Assembly: GCA_965198855.1 (NCBI GenBank)
Contig: CBDAPZ010000002.1
Location: 372,001 to 436,000 of the forward strand
Source: BOG-908 sp965198855
GTDB lineage: Bacteria; Pseudomonadota; Alphaproteobacteria; Acetobacterales; Acetobacteraceae
Direction of reading: 5' to 3'
Length of the DNA: 64,000 nt
This document shows positions 54,257-62,620 of the stretch, in pieces. The position numbers and the translations under genes are program-made. The notes beneath the pieces were generated by a model that worked only from the letters and a program-made list of their open reading frames with translations, did not search any database and was not told where the DNA came from. The stretch's first letter is position 1; each line of letters begins with the position of its first letter.

Positions 54257-55069
54257 TCAGCTCGCCATCGCCTGTTCAAGCCGCCCGCCGACGCGGATCG
54301 GGGCGATGCGTTTGGCCAGGCCGGTCTGGTCGTTTGTTTCCACGAACACGCCGCAGATCGTCGCTTCGCCATCGGCTGGGGCCAGGCGTTCGCCTGGAAG
54401 CTTGCGCCAGAAGCGGGCGGCGGCAACGCCCTTTTCCATGCCGATGACGCTGTCATAGTCACCGCACATCCCGGCATCGGTGAGGTAGGCGGTGCCGCCC
54501 GGCAGGATCTGGTGGTCGCCGGTTGGCACGTGGGTGTGGGTGCCGACGACGAGGGAAATCTTGCCGTCGAAGGAGTGGCCGTAGGCCAGTTTCTCGGAGG
54601 TGGCTTCGCCGTGGATGTCGGCCACGATCGCGTCCACGGTGGCGCCGAGGCGGTATTTGCCGAGCAATTCCGCGGTGAGGCGGAACGGGTCGTCGGTGGG
54701 TTCCATGAACAGCCGGCCCATCACCTGCAGCACCAGCACGCGGCGACCGGTGGCGAGCGTGACGAGGGTCGAGCCATGGCCGGGCGTGCCGGGTGGAAAG
54801 TTGAGCGGGCGGATGAGGCGTGGCTGGGTTTCAATGTAGCCGGCGAGTTCGCGCCGGTCCCAGGCGTGGTTGCCCAGTGTGAGCACGTCGGCACCCGCGG
54901 CAAACAGCGCGTCAGCCATGGCCGGGGCGCAGCCGAAGCCATGGCTGGCGTTCTCCACATTCACCACGGCGAGATCCAGGCGCAGGCTTTCGCGCAGCCT
55001 TGGCAGCGCTGCCTCCACCGCCTGGCGGCCGGCGCGGCCGACGATGTCGCCCAGGAACAGGATACGCAT
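54257..55069 (-). CDS. YmdB/TIGR00282-family metallophosphoesterase (cyclic-nucleotide phosphodiesterase)
   Basis: A 270-residue enzyme: MRILFLGDIVGRAGRQAVE (metal Asp), VVNVENASHGFG, TLGNHAWDRRE, VDAIVADIHGEATSEK, VVGTHTHVPTGDHQILPGGTAYLTDAGMCG. All metal ligands (D, N, H pairs) are present. In Bacillus and Deinococcus relatives it hydrolyses 2',3'- and 3',5'-cyclic nucleotides. The earlier ATG 55078 would add three residues. It lies alone after a strong palindrome. Confidence 0.9.
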   Translation of the reverse strand: MRILFLGDIVGRAGRQAVEAALPRLRESLRLDLAVVNVENASHGFGCAPAMADALFAAGADVLTLGNHAWDRRELAGYIETQPRLIRPLNFPPGTPGHGSTLVTLATGRRVLVLQVMGRLFMEPTDDPFRLTAELLGKYRLGATVDAIVADIHGEATSEKLAYGHSFDGKISLVVGTHTHVPTGDHQILPGGTAYLTDAGMCGDYDSVIGMEKGVAAARFWRKLPGERLAPADGEATICGVFVETNDQTGLAKRIAPIRVGGRLEQAMAS

Positions 55070-55155
55070 TGATCTCACTTACCCGCTGATTGAGCTGTTC
55101 TATAGGGCGGGTGAGAAGCTGTCGTGATCACGTGAGGGCGAGAGGAAGAAAGAAT

Positions 55156-55190
55156 CTTCTTTTTTGAAAAAAAGAAGCAAAAAACTTTTG
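55156..55190 (-). repeat. A/T-rich double palindrome, copy 10 (family A)
   Basis: CTTCTTTTTTGAAAAAAAGAAG followed by CAAAAAACTTTTG. It touches the phosphoesterase stop codon (TAA at 55193-55191) with no base between. Confidence 0.9.
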
Positions 55191-57383
55191 TTATGGTAAC
55201 CAATTGGGGGCAAAAGGTAATCCGGGCGAAACTATCGGGCGCGGGTTGAAGTCGGAGGGCGGTGGGTCAATCTCGCTCCCCGGCTTCAACCCCTTCGGAT
55301 AGTCGGTCGGCAGGATGCCGAGCGTGCGGCAGCCTTCGCCACCATCATGCGGCAGAGTGGTCACGCCTTCGATCGTCGCCAGGCTCGCGGGCAGCGGCGG
55401 GATGCGGCCCAGCAGGCGGTCATTGTCGAAATCCTCGAACAGATCGCCCATCGGCACCATGTCGTCGGCCGGGCCGAGATCGCGCTGTTTGCTGCCATCC
55501 GGTGCGCTGATCTGCTGCAGGGCACGGGCGCGCTTCTCGTCGGGCAGGTCGGCCAGCGGCGACAGGCCGAAAAGTTCGTCGATGAAGCGGATCACCGCGC
55601 TATGCTCGCTATAGACGTGCGAGACGGCATGCGCGGCGCTGAACGGCGAGATCACCAGTGCTGGGATGCGAGGGCCGCCGGTCAGCGGCAATCCATCCGG
55701 GCCCCAGCTACGGAAACGTTCCGGCACATGGTCGTAAAACCCATCCGTCTCGTCATACGTGACGATGATCGCGGCATGCGGCCAATAGGGACTGTTGGCG
55801 ATCGCGTTGACGGAATCCGCAATGGACGCCTCGGAGATCTGCGAGTCGGAATAGCCGGGATGGTCGTCATTTCCGGCGAATGTCGCGCGTATGTCGGGGT
55901 TGGGATTGAGCGTCTTCAGCCCGTCATTATTGTAGTAGCCGCCGCGTACGTAGAACACGCCGGAGCCGGGCAGTCGATGCGCTGCGAGATCGGCATAGAA
56001 ATCCTGCAGCGAATGCATGTGCGCGATCTCTGCGGGATTGTCGCCGACATAGCCGAAATATTGCGGGCCGTTATGGTGTATGATGTAGGAGGGATGTGAC
56101 GTGCCGGCGGGCTCGAGATTGATGGTGGCATGGCTATCGAACGGCTCGGGTCCGTAACCTTGCTGATACCAGCCCCAACCGACCTGAGCCTGGGTGGCGA
56201 TCACCGGGATGTCACGCTCTATGTCGGGGAGATCGGTTTGCGGGTTTTCATCCTGCTTGACGATGTCGTTGACGGATTTCCCCATGAACGACAAAGGCAG
56301 CGAGGCAAAGGTGAGCGGCGGCATTGCCTGGCTGAACGGCTTTGCGTTGTAGGGGCCTGGCGTACCTCTCAGGTGAACATGGGTGAGTTTCTCGCCTTCG
56401 ATCGGTGCCATCGGCGGCGGTGCCGTGACGGAAGGCCCGAAACTCTCCATGCCGGGCCCATTGGGTGGTTTGGCACCAGGCGAGATGTCGCCGACGCTGC
56501 CGGCAAAGGGCGGGCTGTCGTTTACGTTCGGGATCTGCTGACCATCGGCCAGGTTCTTGCCTGTTTTGTCAGGATGCAGCGCCCATTGTGTCTCGCCGGT
56601 CTGGCCGGCGACCATGGCGATGGCGTTCGGCGTCGATGGGCCGACCGTGGTCTGATGAAAATTGTCCATCAGCGTGAAACGATCGGCAAGCTGCCAGAGA
56701 AACGGAATGGTGTCGCAATCGACATGGGCGACGATCAATTCACCCATCTGCTTGGTCTCGAGTGTTGGCGTGCCGGTGATTGGCGCACCGTCGCGCAGCA
56801 CCAGGTCGGCGACCGCGGAATTGTCGTTCTTGAAGGCCAGGCCTTCCATGTTGGTGACGTAGGAGTCGTTCTTGGAATGACGCCTGGTGGCCATATCGCT
56901 GTGCTCGGCGGCGACCATGCCTTCACGCGAGTGATCGACGGAGGCCACATCCTCCGGATAGAGCGGAACGGTCTTGCCGGCGCCGTTCTGCAGAGTGCGC
57001 GGGATGAGGAACGGCGTGATGGTGGAGAAACTGCCATCGGTGTTCCACAGTATCTGACGGAAGCTTCCGCTTTTGTTGGCTGCCTGTTGCATGGGGTCGG
57101 CAGCATCCGCACCGGTGAAGCTGTCGAACAAGCCGTCCGCGCCGGGATAGGTGCCGAAATAATGGTCGAAGGCGCGGTTCTCCTGGAACAGGATGAACAC
57201 GTATCTGATGTTCTGCCGGAGCAGGGCCAGCTTGCGCTCATGATCGAGCGCGGACATCGCGGCCGGATCACGCGCAGCCTCGGCGCCCTTGCTTGTGGTC
57301 GTCGTGGCGAGCGTCAGAAGCGGCGGCTCGGCCGCCTGAACGGTCGCGGCCGAGAGGCAGAGAAAGGCGATCAGGCGGCGCAT
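55191..57383 (-). CDS. Acid phosphatase / phospholipase C-type phosphoesterase (AcpA family)
   Basis: A 730-residue exported enzyme. It has a signal peptide (MRRLIAFLCLSAATVQA), then the family signature IRYVFILFQENRAFDHYFGTYPGADGL, TVGPSTPNAIAM, YNNDGLKTLNPN and HAAIIVTYDETDGFYDHVPE with its metal Asp/Glu cluster, and HVYSEHSAVIRFIDELFGL. This places it in the bacterial phosphoesterase family with AcpA and non-hemolytic phospholipase C; the substrate is not predictable. The size is above the usual 500-600 residues. ATG 57383 is chosen for the signal peptide; an earlier frame to 57569 has none. Confidence 0.87.
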   Translation of the reverse strand: MRRLIAFLCLSAATVQAAEPPLLTLATTTTSKGAEAARDPAAMSALDHERKLALLRQNIRYVFILFQENRAFDHYFGTYPGADGLFDSFTGADAADPMQQAANKSGSFRQILWNTDGSFSTITPFLIPRTLQNGAGKTVPLYPEDVASVDHSREGMVAAEHSDMATRRHSKNDSYVTNMEGLAFKNDNSAVADLVLRDGAPITGTPTLETKQMGELIVAHVDCDTIPFLWQLADRFTLMDNFHQTTVGPSTPNAIAMVAGQTGETQWALHPDKTGKNLADGQQIPNVNDSPPFAGSVGDISPGAKPPNGPGMESFGPSVTAPPPMAPIEGEKLTHVHLRGTPGPYNAKPFSQAMPPLTFASLPLSFMGKSVNDIVKQDENPQTDLPDIERDIPVIATQAQVGWGWYQQGYGPEPFDSHATINLEPAGTSHPSYIIHHNGPQYFGYVGDNPAEIAHMHSLQDFYADLAAHRLPGSGVFYVRGGYYNNDGLKTLNPNPDIRATFAGNDDHPGYSDSQISEASIADSVNAIANSPYWPHAAIIVTYDETDGFYDHVPERFRSWGPDGLPLTGGPRIPALVISPFSAAHAVSHVYSEHSAVIRFIDELFGLSPLADLPDEKRARALQQISAPDGSKQRDLGPADDMVPMGDLFEDFDNDRLLGRIPPLPASLATIEGVTTLPHDGGEGCRTLGILPTDYPKGLKPGSEIDPPPSDFNPRPIVSPGLPFAPNWLP

Positions 57384-57481
57384 CGTCGGTGCCTTTCGTT
57401 GCTTCACGGAGTGCCAGCGAAGCGCACTCGCTTCAAGCACACGCGCATAGCTGTTTCGACACATGACCCGAGTAAGGCAAT

Positions 57482-57499
57482 TTGCGCAATTATGCGTAA
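57482..57499. promoter_or_regulatory. Imperfect dyad upstream of glnK (possible NtrC-type site)
   Basis: TTGCGC-AATTAT-GCGTAA has 5 of 6 matching arm bases. It lies about 90-110 bases upstream of the sigma-54-like element, where NtrC sites are usual. The sequence fit to the NtrC consensus is only moderate. Confidence 0.3.
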
Positions 57500-57589
57500 T
57501 GCAGATCACATTGACGTGTCGTAATGCAACTTGTGCCCAAAATTTGAGCGCGGGCGTCGCAAAGACCACGCAGAATTCCGTCCTGCAAG

Positions 57590-57605
57590 CGGCACAATTC
57601 TTGAA
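57590..57605 (+). promoter_or_regulatory. Sigma-54-like promoter of glnK
   Basis: CGGCACAATTCTTGAA has GG at -24, CAC following, and TTG at -12 but A in place of the expected C (TTGA, consensus TTGC). The spacing of ten bases between the conserved pairs is right. It lies about 50 bases before the ATG. Confidence 0.4.
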
Positions 57606-57653
57606 ACGACTTTGCCTGTGCCGCGCTGAACGCGGCCTGGAGGGGAAGTTGGA

Positions 57654-57992
57654 ATGAAGTTGGTGATCGCCATCGTCAAACCTTTCAAGCTCGATGATGT
57701 ACGTGAGGCCCTTACCCCGCTTGGGGTGCAGGGACTGACCGTGACCGAGGTGAAGGGGTTTGGACGGCAGAAGGGGCAGACGGAAATCTACCGCGGTGCC
57801 GAATACCGCGTGCAGTTCGTGCCCAAAGTGAAGATCGAGGTCGCGATCCCCGCAGACCAGGCCGATGCCGTGATCGAGGCGATCATCCGCTCCGCGCAGA
57901 CCGGCAAGATCGGCGACGGCAAGATCTTTGTGCTCGATCTCGAGCGTGCGGTCCGTATCCGCACCGGCGAGACCGATGCTGCTGCTCTCTGA
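57654..57992 (+). CDS. glnK: P-II nitrogen regulatory protein (GlnK/GlnB)
   Basis: A 112-residue trimeric signal protein: KLVIAIVKPFKLDDVREAL at the start, T-loop GQTEIYRGAEYRVQFVPK with uridylylation site Y51, B-loop TGKIGDGKIFVLDLE and C-loop RIRTGETDAAAL. It regulates AmtB and glutamine synthetase by binding ATP/ADP and 2-oxoglutarate. GGAGGGG precedes the ATG. It is 11 bases from amtB, so probably co-transcribed with it. Confidence 0.95.
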   Translation: MKLVIAIVKPFKLDDVREALTPLGVQGLTVTEVKGFGRQKGQTEIYRGAEYRVQFVPKVKIEVAIPADQADAVIEAIIRSAQTGKIGDGKIFVLDLERAVRIRTGETDAAAL

Positions 57993-58003
57993 AAGGATTT
58001 GAG

Positions 58004-59491
58004 ATGAAGTTCTCCGCCCTCAAGGCGCGATTGGCGGCACTTGTGCTGGTGGCGCCGCTGCTGTTCACCGGTGTTTCGGCCTTCGCCCAGGCACCCGCGC
58101 CCGATGCCACTCCGCCTGCCGCAGCAACCCCGGCACCCGCCACACCCGCACCGGCAGCAACACCGGCACCGGCCACAGCGGCACCCGCCGCAGCAGCCCC
58201 CGCAGGCCCAGCCAAGCCGCCCGCCTATGACCATGGCGATACCGCCTGGATGCTCACCTCCACAGCGCTCGTGCTGATGATGACCATCCCAGGCCTCGCC
58301 CTCTTCTATGCCGGCATGGTCCGCCGCAAGAACATCCTGGCCACCGTGATGCAGAGCTTCGCCATCACCGCGCTCATCACCATCGTCTGGACCGTGATCG
58401 GCTACTCGCTCGCCTTCACCAACGGCACCGGCGCTTCGGCACCCTATATCGGTGACCTCTCGCGCCTCCTGCTGCACGGCCTCGAAGCCAATTTCTCCAA
58501 GCAGGACGACACCGGCTTCATCCTCGGCGCCGGCGTCCCCGGCGTTACCCCGGTGCCCTACACGATCCCTGAGAGCGTCTACATGATGTTCCAGATGACC
58601 TTCGCCATCATCACCCCGGCGCTGATCGCCGGCGCCTTCGCAGAGCGCATGAAGTTCTCCGCGATGTGCATCTTCATGGTGCTCTGGTCGATCTTCTCCT
58701 ACTCGGCCATCGCCCACTGGGTGTGGGCACCCACCGGCTGGCTGTCGACCATGGGCACGCTCGACTATGCCGGCGGCACCGTGGTGCACATCAACGCAGG
58801 TATCGCCGGCCTCATGTGCTGCCTGGTGATGGGCAAGCGCCGCGGCTACGGGCATGACAACATGTCGCCTTACAACCTCACCTACGCGGTGATCGGTGCT
58901 TCCCTGCTCTGGGTCGGCTGGTTCGGCTTCAACGCAGGCTCGGCCACCAGTGCCGGCGGCCGTGCCGGCATGGCGATGACGGTCACCCAGATCGCCACTG
59001 CTGCTGCGGCCCTCGGCTGGATGTTCGCCGAGTGGATCGTCAAGGGCAAACCCAGCGTGCTGGGCATCATCTCCGGCGCCGTTGCCGGCCTGGTCGCCAT
59101 CACGCCCGCTTCGGGTTTCGTGCTCCCGGGCGGCTCGATCATCATCGGTGTTGCTGCCGGCGTGATCTGCTTCCTCTCGGCCTCTTACCTCAAGCACCTG
59201 CTGGGCTATGACGACAGCCTCGACACCTTCGGCGTGCACGGCGTCGGCGGCATCGTCGGCGCGCTGCTCACCGGCGTGTTCGCGTCCGCCACCATCGGCG
59301 GCACCGACGGCTCGATGGCGCAGTTCATCATCCAGTGCAAAGCCGTCGCGGTCACGCTCATCTGGAGCAGCCTGGTTTCGCTGGTTCTGCTCTACGGCCT
59401 CAAATTCACCATCGGGCTCACCGTCAGCCCCGATGAGGAAATGGAAGGCCTCGACACCGTCCTGCACGGCGAAAGCATCGGCGGACATTAG
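58004..59491 (+). CDS. amtB: Ammonium transporter AmtB
   Basis: A 495-residue Amt/Mep/Rh channel. It has a signal peptide (ends about residue 29), an unusual Ala/Pro-rich low-complexity linker (residues 30-68), then eleven membrane helices: GDTAWMLTSTALVLMMTIPG, FAIITPALIAGAFAERMKFSA. The pore histidines are in GTVVHINAGIAGL and GVHGVGGIVGALLTG. The substrate and GlnK-docking features (KFSAMCIFM region) are normal. It is coupled to glnK, so AmtB-GlnK gating is expected. Confidence 0.95.
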   Translation: MKFSALKARLAALVLVAPLLFTGVSAFAQAPAPDATPPAAATPAPATPAPAATPAPATAAPAAAAPAGPAKPPAYDHGDTAWMLTSTALVLMMTIPGLALFYAGMVRRKNILATVMQSFAITALITIVWTVIGYSLAFTNGTGASAPYIGDLSRLLLHGLEANFSKQDDTGFILGAGVPGVTPVPYTIPESVYMMFQMTFAIITPALIAGAFAERMKFSAMCIFMVLWSIFSYSAIAHWVWAPTGWLSTMGTLDYAGGTVVHINAGIAGLMCCLVMGKRRGYGHDNMSPYNLTYAVIGASLLWVGWFGFNAGSATSAGGRAGMAMTVTQIATAAAALGWMFAEWIVKGKPSVLGIISGAVAGLVAITPASGFVLPGGSIIIGVAAGVICFLSASYLKHLLGYDDSLDTFGVHGVGGIVGALLTGVFASATIGGTDGSMAQFIIQCKAVAVTLIWSSLVSLVLLYGLKFTIGLTVSPDEEMEGLDTVLHGESIGGH

Positions 59492-59507
59492 TTAAGGCCC
59501 ACTGCTT

Positions 59508-59547
59508 CCGGACCCTGGCATAAAAACTGCTACGCACCAGGGTCCGG
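59508..59547 (+). promoter_or_regulatory. Perfect 11-bp inverted repeat around the glnII promoter
   Basis: CCGGACCCTGG (59508-59518) and CCAGGGTCCGG (59537-59547) flank an 18-base loop that contains most of a sigma-54 promoter. It has no T tract after it, so it is either a weak terminator of amtB or an operator. Confidence 0.5.
59516..59531 (+). promoter_or_regulatory. Sigma-54 (-24/-12) promoter of glnII
   Basis: TGGCATAAAAACTGCT: GG and GC with ten bases between, and TGGCA at -24. It sits inside the loop of an 11-bp inverted repeat; the expected start point is near 59542, about 66 bases before the ATG. Confidence 0.6.
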
Positions 59548-59607
59548 CGTGTGCGTCAGCGCGGGCAGAATTGAAACTTTCGGCCATGACACATGGGAAG
59601 GTCACTG

Positions 59608-60651
59608 ATGAGTAAGTACAAACTGGAGTATATCTGGCTCGACGGGTACACCCCCGTGCCAAACCTCCGAAGCAAAACGCAGATCAAGGAATTTGCGGCA
59701 TTCCCGGCCCTCGATGAACTGCCATGGTGGGGCTTCGACGGTAGCTCCACGAAACAGGCCCCCGGCGGCAGCTCCGACTGCCTTCTCAAACCGGTCGCTG
59801 TCTACCCCGACAGCACCCGCCTGAACGGCGCATTGGTGATGTGCGAAGTGATGCTGCCCGACAAAGTAACGCCGCATCCGTCCAACGGACGCGCCACCAT
59901 CCTCGACGATCCCGGCGCCTGGTTCGGCTTCGAGCAGGAATATTTCCTCTACAAGGACGGCCGGCCCCTCGGCTTCCCGACCGCCGGCTTCCCCGCGCCG
60001 CAGGGCCCGTACTACACCGGCGTCGGCTACAGCAATGTGGGCGACATCGCACGCAAGATCGTCGAAGAACATCTCGACATCTGCCTTGATGCCGGCATCA
60101 ACCATGAAGGCATCAACGCCGAAGTGGCAAAAGGCCAATGGGAATTCCAGATCTTCGGCAAGGGCTCTAAAAAAGCCGCCGACGAGATGTGGGTCGCCCG
60201 CTACATCCTGCAGCGCCTCACCGAGAAATACGGCCTGGACGTCGAATATCACTGCAAGCCGCTCGGCAATTCCGACTGGAACGGCTCTGGCATGCACGCG
60301 AACTTCTCCACCACCTACCTGCGCGAGACAGGCGGCAAGGAGTATTTTTTAGCGCTGATGGCAGCTTTCGAGAAAAACACGAAAGAACATATCGCCGTCT
60401 ACGGTCCGGACAACCATATGCGCCTGACCGGCCACCACGAGACGCAGTCGATCGACCAATTCAGCTGGGGCATCGCCGATCGCGGCGCCTCCATCCGCGT
60501 GCCGCATAGCTTCGCCAATAACGGCTTTCGCGGCTATCTGGAAGATCGCCGCCCGAACTCGCAAGGCGACCCATACCAGATCGCCTCGCGCATCCTGGAG
60601 ACCATCGCTTCGGTCCCTACGGATGCCGAGGCGAAAGTCGCTGCGGAGTAA
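59608..60651 (+). CDS. glnII: Glutamine synthetase, type II (eukaryotic-like)
   Basis: A 347-residue GSII: KLEYIWLDGYTPVPNLRSKT, WWGFDGSSTKQAPGGSSDCLLKP, GFEQEYFLYKDGRP, INHEGINAEVAKGQWEFQI, GSGMHANFSTT and DRGASIRVPH. The length is that of the eukaryote-like GSII of rhizobia and related bacteria, which is about 350 residues against the 470 of GSI; GSII lacks the adenylylation loop. ATG 59608 has a GGAAGG ribosome site. It assimilates ammonium taken in by AmtB. Confidence 0.93.
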   Translation: MSKYKLEYIWLDGYTPVPNLRSKTQIKEFAAFPALDELPWWGFDGSSTKQAPGGSSDCLLKPVAVYPDSTRLNGALVMCEVMLPDKVTPHPSNGRATILDDPGAWFGFEQEYFLYKDGRPLGFPTAGFPAPQGPYYTGVGYSNVGDIARKIVEEHLDICLDAGINHEGINAEVAKGQWEFQIFGKGSKKAADEMWVARYILQRLTEKYGLDVEYHCKPLGNSDWNGSGMHANFSTTYLRETGGKEYFLALMAAFEKNTKEHIAVYGPDNHMRLTGHHETQSIDQFSWGIADRGASIRVPHSFANNGFRGYLEDRRPNSQGDPYQIASRILETIASVPTDAEAKVAAE

Positions 60652-60656
60652 ACAGA

Positions 60657-60684
60657 GAGGCCGGGGTTTTCCCCGGCCTTTTTT
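60657..60684 (+). terminator. Rho-independent terminator after glnII
   Basis: GGCCGGGG-TTTT-CCCCGGCC followed by six T. It is a strong 8-bp stem. Confidence 0.92.
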
Positions 60685-60702
60685 ACATCAGGATAGAAAG
60701 AT

Positions 60703-60737
60703 CTTCTTTTCTGAAGAAAAGAAACAAAAGACTTTTG
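60703..60737 (-). repeat. A/T-rich double palindrome, copy 11 (family A)
   Basis: CTTCTTTTCTGAAGAAAAG then AAACAAAAGACTTTTG, after the glnII terminator. Confidence 0.85.
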
Positions 60738-60798
60738 CGTTGCTGTCGCGGCTCTATCCTTCAGCGCACGCTTCCCAACACTTGGGGTTGCGTCTCGT

Positions 60799-60926
60799 TT
60801 TAACCACGTAGAAACGAAGACACAAAGGAATTCACAAGGAAGACAGATCAGAACCTGCGCCCGTCGAAAGACCGGGCATCAACCTCTTCGTGTTTCTTTT
60901 TGTGCCTTCGTGTCTTCGTGATTAGA
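60799..60926. repeat. Imperfect long inverted repeat with ACGAAGACAC motifs
   Basis: The left arm has AACGAAGACACAAAGG; the right arm, on the other strand, has ACGAAGACACGAAGGCAC. The arms are about 40 bases and roughly 75 percent alike. The region 60738-61036 otherwise has no gene. Motifs of this style recur in many unrelated bacterial genomes. Confidence 0.6.
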
Positions 60927-61036
60927 TCTTACCGTCTCGCCTGCGCCGCAGGATCAAAAAAGGGGGAGCACAAACGGCTCCCCCTTCTTTTGGCGTCGGA
61001 ATGATAGGTGAGCCAACCCTACATTTTGTGTTTGTC

Positions 61037-62278
61037 TTAGAAGATAACACCGGTCTCAAGCATCCCCCGCACCTGAGTCTTATCCGCTCCGTCACTCCCG
61101 AAACCATCACCATCCGTCAGATCCTGCACCGACACGACCGAGAGATCCGCGCGTGCGAAGAACCGGTTATAGGTGAAGGTAGGTGTGACCGTGAACGAGA
61201 ACGCGCCGCTGCCCGGACCGTAGAGCAGGTTGGTGCCGTCCGGATTGAACCGGCCGCCCGAGGTCTTGATGTATTCCCCGCGTCCACCGAGCGAGAACAT
61301 AGGGCTGATCACGTAGTTTGCGATCACAGCACCGCTATAGGTGTTGGCGCTCTTGAGAATGCCGAGCGAAGCGTCTCGGTCGACGTGGCTGAACTGCACG
61401 TATGGCGTGATGGTCAGCGGCGCGTTGTTGTAGGTGTAGATCAGGTTGTAGATCGAACTGTTGTTCTGCGCCGTCGGTGTCGTATCGCCCGGCACCGGGC
61501 CGGTATGGCCGACATTGCCGCCGGCCGCGAACACCAGCGTGTTGGTCGGGTTGATCGTCCAGGTGGCCGACCCGGTCACCCAGTTATAGCGGTTCGAGTA
61601 ATAGCCGTCGGTCAGCGAAACGCTGAAGGCGACGGGTCCCATCGTATAGTTCGCCTGCACGCCCCGGCTGACGGCCGGTTCCTGGTTCCAGAGAAGACCA
61701 CGCTCGATATCCACATTCTCGAAGCTGAAGGTGTATTCGGCGCCGATCAGCGTCGGCAGCTTGCCAGCCTGGATGGAGAAGGTATCGGTCGGAACGATCT
61801 TCAGGAATGCTTGCGGCACAGCACTGAAGAAATTGTTCAATGCATTCGCGGAATCGGTAAGATGGCTGTAAGGCGTGCCGAGAATGGGAAGCGAGTAGTC
61901 GCCGGCCTGCACATAGAACTGCACCAGGCCGTCGATCTTCTGCAGGATGATCTGGCCATTGCTGAGATCGAGCAGCCCGGTCTTGTCGCTCTCCACCCTG
62001 TTGCTCTGCACGATGCCGAGGCCGGACAGAACGCCGTCGACATACCACTTGCCGAGCGGGCCGACATCGAGTGAATACGGCACCGCCTGGAACGCGAGCG
62101 ACGGGCCCATGCCGGGCACCGGCAAGGTAACGGTTGCCGGTGCGGCAGGCGCTGGCGTGGGCGTTGCAGCAGCGGTCGCAGCCGGAATGGGTGCAGCGGG
62201 AGTCTGCGCGAACGCAAAGCCCGAGAAGCCGACAATGGCTCCTGCGAACGCTGTGCCGGCTGCATGTTTTCTAACCAT
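61037..62278 (-). CDS. Outer-membrane beta-barrel porin (BBP2-like)
   Basis: A 413-residue exported barrel. It has a signal peptide (ends AFAQ), then a Pro/Ala/Thr-rich linker (about 26-50) and alternating aromatic strands through to the C-terminal Phe of MLETGVIF, the terminal-Phe signal of outer-membrane barrels. The pattern (KWYVDGVLSGLGIVQSN; LQKIDGLVQFYVQAGDY; EYTFSFENVDIERGLLWNQEP) matches the porin family annotated as BBP2 in related bacteria. The GAGG ribosome site supports ATG 62278. A sigma-54-like promoter upstream suggests nitrogen control, but the substrate is unknown. Confidence 0.82.
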   Translation of the reverse strand: MVRKHAAGTAFAGAIVGFSGFAFAQTPAAPIPAATAAATPTPAPAAPATVTLPVPGMGPSLAFQAVPYSLDVGPLGKWYVDGVLSGLGIVQSNRVESDKTGLLDLSNGQIILQKIDGLVQFYVQAGDYSLPILGTPYSHLTDSANALNNFFSAVPQAFLKIVPTDTFSIQAGKLPTLIGAEYTFSFENVDIERGLLWNQEPAVSRGVQANYTMGPVAFSVSLTDGYYSNRYNWVTGSATWTINPTNTLVFAAGGNVGHTGPVPGDTTPTAQNNSSIYNLIYTYNNAPLTITPYVQFSHVDRDASLGILKSANTYSGAVIANYVISPMFSLGGRGEYIKTSGGRFNPDGTNLLYGPGSGAFSFTVTPTFTYNRFFARADLSVVSVQDLTDGDGFGSDGADKTQVRGMLETGVIF

Positions 62279-62347
62279 ATCGTTTTTCCTCAGACCAGTT
62301 TGGCAGCCCGGCTTTGCCGGCCCGCGTTTTATCGACAGGCGAATAAA

Positions 62348-62363
62348 AGCACATGCTGTGCCG
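62348..62363 (-). promoter_or_regulatory. Sigma-54-like promoter of the porin gene
   Basis: On the minus strand CGGCACAGCATGTGCT: GGCAC at -24 and TGCT at -12 with the right spacing (consensus TTGC replaced by GTGC). It lies about 70 bases before the ATG. The rest of the gap 62364-62582 shows nothing else. Confidence 0.4.
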
Positions 62364-62582
62364 GGCGCTCGCAAATTCGTGATAATTTGGCAACATCTCG
62401 ATTTGTAACGCCAGAAATGCCGTCGGAACGGTGCGAATGGCATGCGATCCATCACGGCAAGATGAACCAGACGACGTTTTTCAAGCGATAAGATGTCGCG
62501 CCCGTTATTTAGACAGCGGATTATTGCGCGAATGCGCGCTCGTTGGGCAGAAAATGGATCGTTTTGCGGCAGAAAAAGAAAT

Positions 62583-62615
62583 GTTTTTTCTGAAAAGAAG
62601 AACCAAAAGACTTTC
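62583..62615 (-). repeat. A/T-rich double palindrome, copy 12 (family A, degenerate)
   Basis: GTTTTTTCTGAAAAGAAGAAC then CAAAAGACTTTC, five bases beyond the hydrolase stop. Confidence 0.7.
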
Positions 62616-62620
62616 AGGTC

